Source: Deferribacteres bacterium (GTDB taxonomy: Bacteria > Nitrospirota > Thermodesulfovibrionia > UBA6902). From it: a stretch of 11,737 bases of DNA. This document shows positions 4,792 through 11,690 of this stretch, one piece after another. The notes beneath the pieces are model-generated. The model had not been told where the DNA came from, did not search any database, and saw nothing but the letters and a program-made list of their open reading frames with translations. Location of the stretch: assembly GCA_013152795.1 (NCBI GenBank), contig JAADFS010000058.1, positions 1-11,737 of the forward strand, written 5' to 3'. Both the position numbers and the translations under genes were made by a program. Numbering within the stretch: the first letter of the stretch is position 1; the number at the start of each line of letters is the position of its first letter.

Positions 4792-6939
4792 ATGATAGAA
4801 GCGTCTTTAAACAAAAAACTTACCTTATTAATTACTTTTTTTATCATCGGTGCCTTTGGGTTTCCGTGCAGGGTGCGGGCCGCCTTTGAGGATTTCTTTA
4901 TTAACGGAGACAACATAGCGACAAGTTACGGCCTTGATATCGACATGGACAGCGGAGCCGTAAAACTGAAACAGACGGCCGGCCTGACCGATGATGACAG
5001 TTTGCTCTACAGCACTATGGATTCTGATGAAGCTATAACCGCCCCTGTTATAGGCGCCGGTGGTTCAGTAAGTGAGGTTTCCTACCCCCACGTAGACACA
5101 GGGAAGGCCGCGTTGATAGAAGACGGCAGTGTTCTGACCTTTCCAACCAGCGGAAACATCAATACAAACAAAGGTGCTGTCTCCATGTGGGTAAGCCTGC
5201 ACGACTGGGGAAACAATACGGAAAAGTACTTTGTTTTTGTACAGAATTTTATTTATTTCAGGCAGCGTCCAGACAACACCGTAATGATAGAGTTCAAGGA
5301 TAGCGACGGTCACTGGCTTAATCAAGCCGGCTCTGATTTAAGTGATTTTGCTCCGGATTCCTGGCACCATTTTGTATTTTCATGGGATTTTGATATGGGA
5401 ATCATGGAGATTTATCTGGACGGCAGGTTATACGCAAGAAAGAGGTATTTCCCCCCTGTTTCCTTCTCGAGCCTGCCGGAGAATATCTATGTGGGAACAG
5501 GCCTTAAAGGAAAAGAAGCTTTAAATGGGATGATTGACGAATTCAGGATATTGGACGATTACTACAGCACTACTCCATATCCAAGACATATTCCGGGGAT
5601 ACTGGAGAGCGTCAGCATTAATATGCCCGTTTCTTTTCCTGAAAGAGGGATTTTGTCATGGTCTGAATATCTGCCGGGTAAGACCGATATAGAATTTCAG
5701 GTCAATGTATCAGATGATAATGTACACTGGAGCGGATGGTATCCTTCCCCGATGCTCAGTATTGTATTTGATGATGGAGACGACGATGTTTATAACATTG
5801 CATATCCCATGATGTCGCAGTACGGCTTCGTTGGAACCAACTTTATTATCAGTGATAAAATAGGCAGTCCGGGCAGAATGACATTGGAAAATCTGCATGA
5901 GCTGGAAAGCGCAGGCTGGGAAACCGCCGGCCATTCCAAGACACATCAGAACCTGACAACTTTATCAGACACTGAGTTGTATACGGAGGTGGCGGGTAAT
6001 GATCAGTGGTTGCGTGACAACGGACTGACAAACTCGGTCTTTGCCTATCCTTATAATAAATTTAATATGGATGTAATCAATGAAGTATCGGATTATTTTG
6101 ATGCAGCGAGGGGAGGGTGGACGGTTTTATATCATGACGGCACATCAAATCCCCTGGACCGTATAAATCCGTATAATCTTAAATATGAATTGGCATCACC
6201 GATGGTGGAAAGTTCCACTATTGCTTTTGCAAAGGACAAGGTTACCGCTGCGGTTGCCAATAACATGTGGTTAATACTTCATTTCCATACCATTGATTCG
6301 GGAGAATTGCAGGTTACGTCGGATGAATTTGAAGATTTTCTCGAGCATGTATACAATTCGGGCATAGATGTGCTGACCGTAAGCGAGGCACTTGGCAGAA
6401 TGTATTCCGATCCTTCCGGATCCATTATAGAGCACAACAATTACAGGTATATAAAATACAGGGCTATATTTTACAGCTATGATGGAGCAGACACACCGGC
6501 TCTATACAGTGTAAGGATATCTGCATCTGCAAGTGGCAATAATGGAGGCGGCGGAGATAGTGAAGGCAGCGGTGAAGGTGCCCGTGCAGGAGGGTGTTTC
6601 ATAGCCACGGCAGCCTATGGCAGTTACCTGGCCCCACAGGTGAGGGTGCTCAGGGACTTCAGAGACAGGTGGCTCGTTTCCGATTTTAAATTTCAGGTGT
6701 TAAACATAAAGTTTGAAATCCCTAACACAATAGGGAAGGCGATGGTAGCATTTTATTATAAATATTCTCCCCCTCTCGCAGATTATATAAGAAGGCATGA
6801 AGGCTTGCGGGCGGCCACAAGGGTTGCACTTGCCCCTGTTGTTTACGTAATTAAATATCCGGCAATATTTCTTCTTATGCTCCTTTCTTTTATTATGTTA
6901 GCCTTGATGTTGCATAAGCGGCGCAACTACCTTCAGTAG
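4792..6939 (+). CDS. Secreted LamG / NodB polysaccharide deacetylase with CFI-box C-terminal anchor
   Basis: This large (715 residue) exported enzyme probably removes acyl groups from an extracellular or periplasmic polysaccharide. A signal peptide (about 1-30, ending RVRA-A) is followed by a LamG/concanavalin-like region (about 120-258: SMWV, SWHHFVFSWD, IYLDGRL, GMIDEFRIL). The carbohydrate-esterase-4 domain (about 320-535) has FDDG (326-329, catalytic and metal Asp), H381-x3-H385 metal ligands, AYPYN (418-422) and LILHFH (494-499). Flanking segments 275-319 and 543-578 look like two halves of one beta-sandwich, so the catalytic domain appears inserted. A Gly/Ser linker (580-600) leads to GCFIATAAYGSYLAP (601-615), a sequence known as the CFI-box, then a hydrophobic helix (about 684-706) and a basic tail HKRR. 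The final residues are encoded by repeat copy D. Membrane anchoring through the C-terminal helix is inferred. Confidence 0.87.
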   Translation: MIEASLNKKLTLLITFFIIGAFGFPCRVRAAFEDFFINGDNIATSYGLDIDMDSGAVKLKQTAGLTDDDSLLYSTMDSDEAITAPVIGAGGSVSEVSYPHVDTGKAALIEDGSVLTFPTSGNINTNKGAVSMWVSLHDWGNNTEKYFVFVQNFIYFRQRPDNTVMIEFKDSDGHWLNQAGSDLSDFAPDSWHHFVFSWDFDMGIMEIYLDGRLYARKRYFPPVSFSSLPENIYVGTGLKGKEALNGMIDEFRILDDYYSTTPYPRHIPGILESVSINMPVSFPERGILSWSEYLPGKTDIEFQVNVSDDNVHWSGWYPSPMLSIVFDDGDDDVYNIAYPMMSQYGFVGTNFIISDKIGSPGRMTLENLHELESAGWETAGHSKTHQNLTTLSDTELYTEVAGNDQWLRDNGLTNSVFAYPYNKFNMDVINEVSDYFDAARGGWTVLYHDGTSNPLDRINPYNLKYELASPMVESSTIAFAKDKVTAAVANNMWLILHFHTIDSGELQVTSDEFEDFLEHVYNSGIDVLTVSEALGRMYSDPSGSIIEHNNYRYIKYRAIFYSYDGADTPALYSVRISASASGNNGGGGDSEGSGEGARAGGCFIATAAYGSYLAPQVRVLRDFRDRWLVSDFKFQVLNIKFEIPNTIGKAMVAFYYKYSPPLADYIRRHEGLRAATRVALAPVVYVIKYPAIFLLMLLSFIMLALMLHKRRNYLQ

Positions 6940-7090
6940 AAAAACAGGCTTCTGGAAATAAGTCTTTGTTGCAGGAATTAACGGAAAAAGCCTGTCCTCC
7001 GTGTCCGGTTAAGCGTGTCCGTTTTTATTCTCTGTCTTTTACAGTCACGAACAACGGACACGAATCTCGGCGGGTTGATATCCTGTGATG
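6902..7090. repeat. Palindromic repeat copy D (left part, with internal module, right end lost)
   Basis: The start CCTTGATGTTGCATAAGCGG matches the left ends of copies B and C, and the GGAAATAAGTCTTTGTTGCA stretch matches their interior. The arm hairpin present in other copies is missing here. From about 6991 the sequence changes to the module shared with copy A, and it stops resembling the family near 7090, before any right arm. The left 38 bases overlap the deacetylase gene and encode its last 11 residues and stop. Confidence 0.8.
7014..7062. repeat. 10-bp inverted repeat in the internal module of copy D
   Basis: CGTGTCCGTT (7014-7023) and AACGGACACG (7053-7062) form a perfect stem with a 29-base loop. 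It is the counterpart of 22-70, and the loop contains the shared segment TGTCTTTTAC.GTCACG. Confidence 0.8.
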
Positions 7091-7092
7091 AA

Positions 7093-7122
7093 TTTAAACA
7101 TAAGATTATGTTATTGTATAAT
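7093..7122 (+). promoter_or_regulatory. Putative sigma70-type promoter for the beta-barrel/glycosyltransferase genes
   Basis: A consensus -10 TATAAT lies at 7117-7122. TTTAAA (7093-7098) stands 18 bases upstream and matches four of six -35 bases. Transcription would start near 7129, leaving a leader of about 56 bases before ATG 7185. That placement argues against the in-frame TTG at 7134 as a start. The surroundings are AT-rich, so the call is moderate. Confidence 0.45.
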
Positions 7123-7184
7123 TAAAAGATATTTTGTGCTTTCTTTATGGTTCACAGGCGTTTTTCCGCTTGTTTTTAATTATA
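7117..7184. repeat. 11-bp AT-only inverted repeat between promoter and start codon
   Basis: TATAATTAAAA (7117-7127) is perfectly complementary to TTTTAATTATA (7174-7184). The left arm contains the predicted -10 box and the right arm abuts the ATG at 7185. It could be a protein-binding palindrome, but it is pure A/T in an AT-rich leader, so chance is quite possible. Confidence 0.35.
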
Positions 7185-8318
7185 ATGATTAAATATCGGT
7201 CTGTTACCAACACCAAATTTATTGCAAGCTTCTGGGCGGTTTTCTTTATTATAGTCCTCCCTTCATTGACCGCTTATGCATTTCCGTACAAGGGGGTGGA
7301 TATCAATATTCAGACCTCTGTTACCGAAACCTATGATGACAACCTGACGTTCGCCAGAAAAGACAAAAAAGAGGATTTTATCACTGCGCTGGGACTTAAT
7401 CTGGGTGTGCAATATGAAGGCAGAAGGCGTTCAATGTCGCTTAACGCCAGTGTAAATGAACGTTTTCACAGGAGGTATGATGAAATCAAGAGTTCTTCGG
7501 AGAGTGTATCTATGAACTTTCTGAATGAATTTTCAGCGTACGACAGGATAAGGCTGACGGATACATTTTCGCATTCCCGGACACCAGCGGGTTTCGAGGA
7601 GGAATTCGGAAGGGTCAGGGGAAGGCGGGAGACCTTCCGTAACAGGGCCGCAGTTAACTACCGGAGGAATCTGGGTGATCATTTTACCGTCAATTCACAT
7701 TATGCTTACACGGTGAACAGGTTTCCTCAGGGAGATTTGAGGGATTCATCCCGCAGTGACGTGGGATTTAATGTTAATTATCGGCGCAACATTGCCACAA
7801 CTTTTTTCCTGTCATACCGTTTTTCCAGGAACAGCTTTGATATTTCGAATCACACCGCTGCTGTCGGCATAAAACAATATTTAAAGAAGAAGCTTCGTAT
7901 CAATGCAAGGGTCGGGGCAAGCTATCTGCCCTCTTTTGAGGTTACGAGGAGTTATGTCCAGGGTTCACTTACTGATGAGATAGACAGAAAGACCAAGGTG
8001 AAACTTTTATTTGTAAGACGTGAGAGGTCGGTGTCTTACAGAGAAGATGTTTTCAGTAATTGGCGGGTCTCTGCAAATTTCATAAGACAGGTATCGGATA
8101 AACTCAATTTTAAATTGTTGGGTTTTTATGGTGAAGGGAAATTCCTTGAAACAGGAGTGATCAACACGCTTACAGGGGCGGACGCTACATTCTCATATGC
8201 CTTCCTTGAAGATTTTACCGGACAACTTCGGTATGCCTTCTCTGATTATGATTCCACACGGGAAGATTACGGGTACAGACGTAATACGGTCTCCATAAGC
8301 CTGAAAAAGACGTTCTGA
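7185..8318 (+). CDS. Outer-membrane beta-barrel protein of a polysaccharide locus
   Basis: This is a predicted outer-membrane protein that may help secrete or anchor the polymer. From ATG 7185 (377 residues) it has a signal peptide MIKYRSVTNT... with hydrophobic core and cleavage after AYA, giving mature FPYKGVDINI. The rest is alternating amphipathic beta-strands with many aromatic and charged residues (TETYDDNLTFA, SYRFSRNSF, FKLLGFYGEGK, GQLRYAFSDY). It ends SISLKKTF; a final Phe is the usual BAM assembly signal. From memory it resembles the uncharacterised barrels associated with exosortase/EPS loci. An in-frame TTG at 7134 would add 17 residues before the signal peptide and is rejected. 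It is three bases upstream of the glycosylphosphotransferase gene, so the two are probably co-transcribed. Confidence 0.78.
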   Translation: MIKYRSVTNTKFIASFWAVFFIIVLPSLTAYAFPYKGVDINIQTSVTETYDDNLTFARKDKKEDFITALGLNLGVQYEGRRRSMSLNASVNERFHRRYDEIKSSSESVSMNFLNEFSAYDRIRLTDTFSHSRTPAGFEEEFGRVRGRRETFRNRAAVNYRRNLGDHFTVNSHYAYTVNRFPQGDLRDSSRSDVGFNVNYRRNIATTFFLSYRFSRNSFDISNHTAAVGIKQYLKKKLRINARVGASYLPSFEVTRSYVQGSLTDEIDRKTKVKLLFVRRERSVSYREDVFSNWRVSANFIRQVSDKLNFKLLGFYGEGKFLETGVINTLTGADATFSYAFLEDFTGQLRYAFSDYDSTREDYGYRRNTVSISLKKTF

Positions 8319-8321
8319 TTT

Positions 8322-9797
8322 ATGATAAAAGAACAGAACAGGATATTTAAAAGGGTTGAGATAATCAGCGATCTTTGCCTGGTTGCCGTGTCATTTTTTA
8401 TAGGCTATCTTCTGAGGGACGAAATTCTCAATATCTATCCTGTGAGCTTTCTGGGAAACTACTTAACGGATGAAAATCTCAGATCCATAAGTTATTATGC
8501 TGGGCTTTTACCACTGCTTCTTGTTATATGGGGAGTTCTTTTATCTTACTTCGGCATGTATAAATCCCCCGGCGTGGTCCAGATGCCTGAAGCGCTGCTT
8601 ATTGTATTTAAAACAACCCTTGTCGGATTTATTGTTTTCGGAAGTTATGTCTTTATCCTCAGGAGGCAGGAAGACATCAGCAGGCTGTTCATAGGTTTTA
8701 CGTTTCTTTCTGCGGCAATTCTTATCAGCCTCGAGAAGATTCTGCTTTTGCATATAGTCAAAGTGCTCAGAAGACGGGATACCAGCTTCAGAAGCGCCCT
8801 GATTGTGTTCAGAAGAATACTCGTTGTAGGCACTAACAAAAGGGCGAAAAATTTCATGGACCTGGTTCATAACAACCCTGACTGGGGCATAAAGATTATC
8901 GGGCTTATAGATATGGACCCTGCGAAAAAGGGAGAAATTATAAATGGATATGAAGTCATAGGGTCGCTGGATGATGTGCCGGAGATAATAAGCAAAAATG
9001 TGGTGGATGAGATTGTATTTATTGTGCCCCGCTCCTCTCTGAATACGATAGAAAGTGCAATTCTCTACTGTGAGAGCGCAGGCCTGAAGGTCAATCTGGC
9101 CGTGGATTTATTCGAACTGAAATTTTCAAGGGCGAAACAGACCGACCTTCAGGGCTTTCCGCTGATCGCCTTTGAGAGCACAACCGACAAACTGGGACAT
9201 CTTTTCGTGAAACGGATATTTGATTTCTCGGCCTCGCTGGTCGGACTTGTCCTGTTCGCCCCGCTTTTTGTGGTTATATGTATTCTTATAAAGGCTACAT
9301 CTCCGGGCCCGGTTTTTTTCAAGCAGGAAAGATGCACTTTGTACGGCAGGAAATTCATGTTTTACAAATTCAGGACAATGATAGTCGAGGCTGAGTCAAA
9401 ACTTAAAGATATACTTCAATATAATGAAATGAACGGGCCGGTATTCAAAATGACGAATGACCCAAGAATAACGAAAATCGGCAAGTGGCTGAGAAAATAC
9501 AGCCTTGATGAGCTGCCACAGTTATGGAATGTAGTGAAAGGGGATATGAGTCTGGTCGGCCCGAGACCGCCTCTGCCTTCAGAGGTAGAGAAATACACGG
9601 TCTGGCAGAGACGAAGACTCAGCATGAGGCCGGGTATTACCTGCTTGTGGCAGATAAGCGGCAGGAATGAAATAGTTGATTTTAATGAATGGATGAGGCT
9701 TGATCTTCAGTATATTGATAACTGGTCGTTATGGCTTGATTTCAAGATACTTTTCAAGACCATTCCGGTTGTATTAAGGGGGGTCGGCGCAAGGTGA
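8322..9797 (+). CDS. Undecaprenyl-phosphate sugar phosphotransferase (polyprenyl glycosylphosphotransferase, WbaP/EpsB type)
   Basis: This inner-membrane enzyme starts repeat-unit synthesis by moving a sugar 1-phosphate from a nucleotide sugar onto undecaprenyl phosphate. The 491 residues show four N-terminal membrane helices (about 14-31, 57-76, 93-112, 121-141), a Rossmann-like cytosolic domain (about 163-265, beginning RRILVVGTNKRAKNF), a further membrane segment (about 303-323) and the C-terminal bacterial sugar transferase domain. That domain carries FKQER (333-337), FYKFRTM (347-353), the catalytic DE pair in SLDELPQLWNV (D396-E397), DMSLVGPRPP (408-417) and RPGITCLWQISGR (436-448). Length and layout match the long WbaP/CpsE class and not the short PglC class. 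The donor sugar cannot be read from sequence. The start is three bases after the barrel gene's stop. Confidence 0.93.
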   Translation: MIKEQNRIFKRVEIISDLCLVAVSFFIGYLLRDEILNIYPVSFLGNYLTDENLRSISYYAGLLPLLLVIWGVLLSYFGMYKSPGVVQMPEALLIVFKTTLVGFIVFGSYVFILRRQEDISRLFIGFTFLSAAILISLEKILLLHIVKVLRRRDTSFRSALIVFRRILVVGTNKRAKNFMDLVHNNPDWGIKIIGLIDMDPAKKGEIINGYEVIGSLDDVPEIISKNVVDEIVFIVPRSSLNTIESAILYCESAGLKVNLAVDLFELKFSRAKQTDLQGFPLIAFESTTDKLGHLFVKRIFDFSASLVGLVLFAPLFVVICILIKATSPGPVFFKQERCTLYGRKFMFYKFRTMIVEAESKLKDILQYNEMNGPVFKMTNDPRITKIGKWLRKYSLDELPQLWNVVKGDMSLVGPRPPLPSEVEKYTVWQRRRLSMRPGITCLWQISGRNEIVDFNEWMRLDLQYIDNWSLWLDFKILFKTIPVVLRGVGAR

Positions 9798-9826
9798 AAA
9801 GGATGTGTGTGTTCTCCGTAATGAGG

Positions 9827-9890
9827 CTTAACGTTTCCTGAGCAGGCAGGAGAGCCTGCGTATGGGCGATATTTTTATGTAACTGTAAGG
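9827..9890. repeat. Short-form repeat E1
   Basis: A left-like end (CTTAACGTTTCCTGAGC), one hairpin (GGCAGGAGAGCCTGC, 9845-9859) and a right end (GCGATATTTTTATGTAACTGTAAGG) are joined directly, with no interior. It looks like a long copy in which everything between the two arms was lost. Confidence 0.7.
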
Positions 9891-9956
9891 TAAAGTGAAA
9901 CAACTGTGAAGTTTTTTTACAAATTGGTGTATAATAAAATATACATCATAATGTAA

Positions 9957-10007
9957 CCTTAGTATTGCATGAACGGGCTTAGAAGCCTGCTGGAAGACCT
10001 TTATAAA
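9957..10007. repeat. Left-half repeat E2
   Basis: CCTTAGTATTGCATGAACGGGC, the palindrome GGCTTAGAAGCC (9977-9988) and GGAAGACCTTTATAAA match the left arm of copy C through its CCTTTATAAA box. The copy is then cut off by short form E3. Confidence 0.7.
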
Positions 10008-10079
10008 CCTTAAATGTTACATAAACCGGCAGGAAGCCTGCCCGCGAGAGCGGTATTTTTATGCCGCTGTACTGTAAGG
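10008..10079. repeat. Short-form repeat E3 (72 bp)
   Basis: It runs from CCTTAAATGTTACATAAACC through the hairpin GGCAGG-AAG-CCTGCC (10028-10042) to a right end ATTTTTATGCCGCTGTACTG-TAAGG. Between them lies CCGC-GAGA-GCGG (10042-10053), a 4-bp stem with a GNRA-type loop followed by TATTTTT. The two hairpins plus T-run could act as a weak terminator. Confidence 0.72.
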
Positions 10080-10092
10080 TAACGCTACTGAT

Positions 10093-10118
10093 ATCGGCAC
10101 GTTCACCTGTATGCCGAT
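10093..10118. repeat. 7-bp inverted repeat upstream of the export gene
   Basis: ATCGGCA (10093-10099) and TGCCGAT (10112-10118) are perfect complements separated by 12 bases. They could be a small stem-loop or an operator. No convincing promoter was found next to them. Confidence 0.4.
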
Positions 10119-10203
10119 GATAATTTAAAACAGCTATAAACCATAATACATAACAAGAGAGTTGCAGGAATCTCCCCCGAGGGAAAAAATATAAGAGGGA
10201 AGG

Positions 10204-10229
10204 GGGATATTATACAACTGTAAGCTAAA
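10204..10229. repeat. Right-end repeat remnant E4
   Basis: GGGATATTATACAACTGTAAGCTAAAG resembles the right end of E1 (GCGATATTTTTATGTAACTGTAAGGTAAAG). Only the terminus is kept. It lies about 20 bases before the export gene start. Confidence 0.45.
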
Positions 10230-10233
10230 GATC

Positions 10234-10240
10234 AGGGAGA
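10234..10240 (+). promoter_or_regulatory. Ribosome binding site of the export gene
   Basis: AGGGAGA (10234-10240), followed by GGGAAGAG, lies 8 bases before ATG 10249. It is a strong purine-rich Shine-Dalgarno region that supports initiation at the signal-peptide-encoding start, not at any start downstream of the frameshift. Confidence 0.65.
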
Positions 10241-10886
10241 GGGAAGAGATGAAGGGAAGAGAAATATTGAGAACAAGCGTATTGGTATCAATAGTGGCGG
10301 TGATATTGACAGTAATAATGTGTGCAGGAGTAGTATCAGGAGCGGATGAAGGGGGCAAGGGAGACAGTGGAGATGCGTACAGGGTAGGGATAAGCGATGT
10401 AATAGACATAAGGGTAATGGATCATCCTGATCTGAGGACAGTGGCGTCAGTGGCATCGGACGGGGACGATAACGTTTCCGTATTTAGGGAGTGTATATGT
10501 AAAGGGGCTGAGTTTATCGGAGATAAGGGAAGAGATAACGAAGCGTCTTGCAGAGGGGTATGTAAAGTATCCGGTAGTGACGGTATTGCTTGCGAAGTCG
10601 ATGAGCCGGAAGATATACACGTACGGGCAGTTGAACAAGCGTGGGGAGGTAATGTATGAAGAGGACATGACGTTACTGAAGGCGCTATCGCTGGCGGGGG
10701 GGGTAACGCCTGACGGGCTTTTTGGTAAAGTAATAATCCGCAGGAGGCAGAAGGAGAGTCACCGGTACAAGAAGGTACTGGAGACATATCTTGACAACGG
10801 AATGTTGAGGAGCCGGAAGATAGAGGACACGCTGCTTAAACCTGACGACATACTGATAGTAGAGAGGAACAAGACGATACTGATCC

Positions 10887-10950
10887 AGGGGGAAGTAGTG
10901 AAGCGAGGGAGGTTTCCGCTTGAGAGGGGGATGACGGTATTGAGGGCGTT
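10887..10950 (+). repeat. SLBB repeat II segment, near-identical to 11157-11220
   Basis: These 64 bases match 11157-11220 at 61 positions, with the three differences clustered at the GAG/AGA codons. The offset is exactly 270 bases (90 codons). Both encode GEVVKRGRFPLE-x-GMTVLRAL. Identity drops outside this block, which suggests recent gene conversion or duplication of the SLBB core. Confidence 0.85.
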
Positions 10951-11156
10951 ATTGCAGGCAGGCGGTGCGAATGACAATGGTAAGTATGGGAAGATAAAGC
11001 TGAGGCGTAAGTGGAGGGGGAAGAAGGGCAGCGGATACAGGGACGTAGTGGAATCGAGGCTTAATGAAGGGGTAATAGAGAGCAGCAAAGTGGAGGAGAC
11101 GTTGCTGAGGGCGGATGACATACTGGTAGTGGAGCGGAACCGGACATTTTTAGTAG

Positions 11157-11220
11157 AGGGGGAAGTAGTGAAGCGAGGGAGGTTTCCGCTTGAAGAGGGG
11201 ATGACGGTATTGAGGGCGTT
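11157..11220 (+). repeat. SLBB repeat III segment, near-identical to 10887-10950
   Basis: This is the partner of the SLBB repeat II segment. The flanking codons differ (LLQAGGAND against LLSVGGVKD), so homogenisation is limited to about 64 bases. Confidence 0.85.
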
Positions 11221-11676
11221 GTTGTCAGTGGGAGGAGTAAAGGACAGCGGCAGGTATGGGAGGATAAGGGTAAGGCGGAAGGAAGAGGGCAAGACGGGAG
11301 GGTATCGTGATTTAGTGGAGGCGAAGCTCAACGAGGGAGCGATAGAGAGCCGGGAGGTAGAGGACACGGTGCTTGAGCCTGATGACATACTGATAGTGGA
11401 GGGCAACGAGAAGTTTTACATATACGGAGAAGTGAACAAGAGGGGAGAATTTGATCTTAAGAAAGACATGACGGTATTCAGGGCGATAACGATAGCTGGA
11501 GGATTCACGAAGTGGGGGTCAGAGAGCCGGGTGAGTATATTGAGGGCGAACAGAGAGGGGAGTGGATTTGAGAGGATCAAGGTGGACATAGGGAAAGTGA
11601 TCAAGGGTGATGCCACAGCGGACATCAGCCTTCAACCGGGAGATACGATAATAGTCTCAACGGGAATTTTTTAAGT

Positions 11677-11681
11677 GGAGG
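11677..11681 (+). promoter_or_regulatory. Ribosome binding site for the 3'-terminal gene
   Basis: GGAGG (11677-11681) lies 9 bases before GTG 11691 and just after the export gene's stop at 11672-11674. It supports a tightly spaced operon and the choice of GTG as start. Confidence 0.7.
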
Positions 11682-11690
11682 ATAAAATAA

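Larger units (their letters stand above)
9798..10248. other. 451-bp intergenic region built largely of degenerate repeats
   Basis: No open reading frame here looks real. The region contains two short repeat forms (9827-9890 and 10008-10079), a left half (9957-10007), a right-end remnant (10204-10229), an isolated TATAAT at 9930-9935, and an inverted repeat at 10093-10118. The last 100 bases become purine-rich on the + strand and run into the export gene's ribosome binding site. Confidence 0.75.
10249..11674 (+). pseudogene. Polysaccharide export protein (Wza family) with four SLBB domains, interrupted by a +1 frameshift
   Basis: The intact family forms an outer-membrane or periplasmic channel for polysaccharide export. 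Frame 1 from ATG 10249 encodes a signal peptide (MKGREILRTSVLVSIVAVIL...) and the start of the Poly_export domain (YRVGISDVIDIRVMDHPDL...VASDG). After GGG (10462-10464) the frame becomes nonsense and ends at 10659. The family sequence resumes at 10469 one base later: ITFPYLGSVYVKGLSLSEI, then EEITKRLAEGYVKYPVVTVLL. Deleting one G from GGGG (10462-10465) gives SDGTITFPYLG and a 474-residue protein. Four SLBB repeats of about 88-90 residues follow, each with a G-(E/Q)-x-x-K-R-G core (codons near 10625, 10889, 11159, 11426) and a DDI(L)-VE or GDT-IIV end. Frameshift mutation, assembly error and programmed shifting are all possible. Confidence 0.85.

Noticed and set aside
5362..5378. TGGCAC as a sigma54 -24 element
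   Set aside because: It lies inside the deacetylase coding region and has no matching -12 TTGC at the right spacing.
7134..7184. TTG start extending the beta-barrel protein by 17 residues
   Set aside because: It would sit at the predicted transcription start, has no ribosome site, and would place extra residues before a normal signal peptide.
9916..9935. TTTACA and TATAAT as a promoter pair
   Set aside because: The spacer is only 8 bases. TATAAT alone remains, without a credible -35, so no promoter is called.
10759..11406. 215-codon antisense frame over the SLBB repeats
   Set aside because: It is a Ser/Pro/Thr/Leu-rich frame produced by the purine-rich sense strand; the sense frame has clear domain structure.
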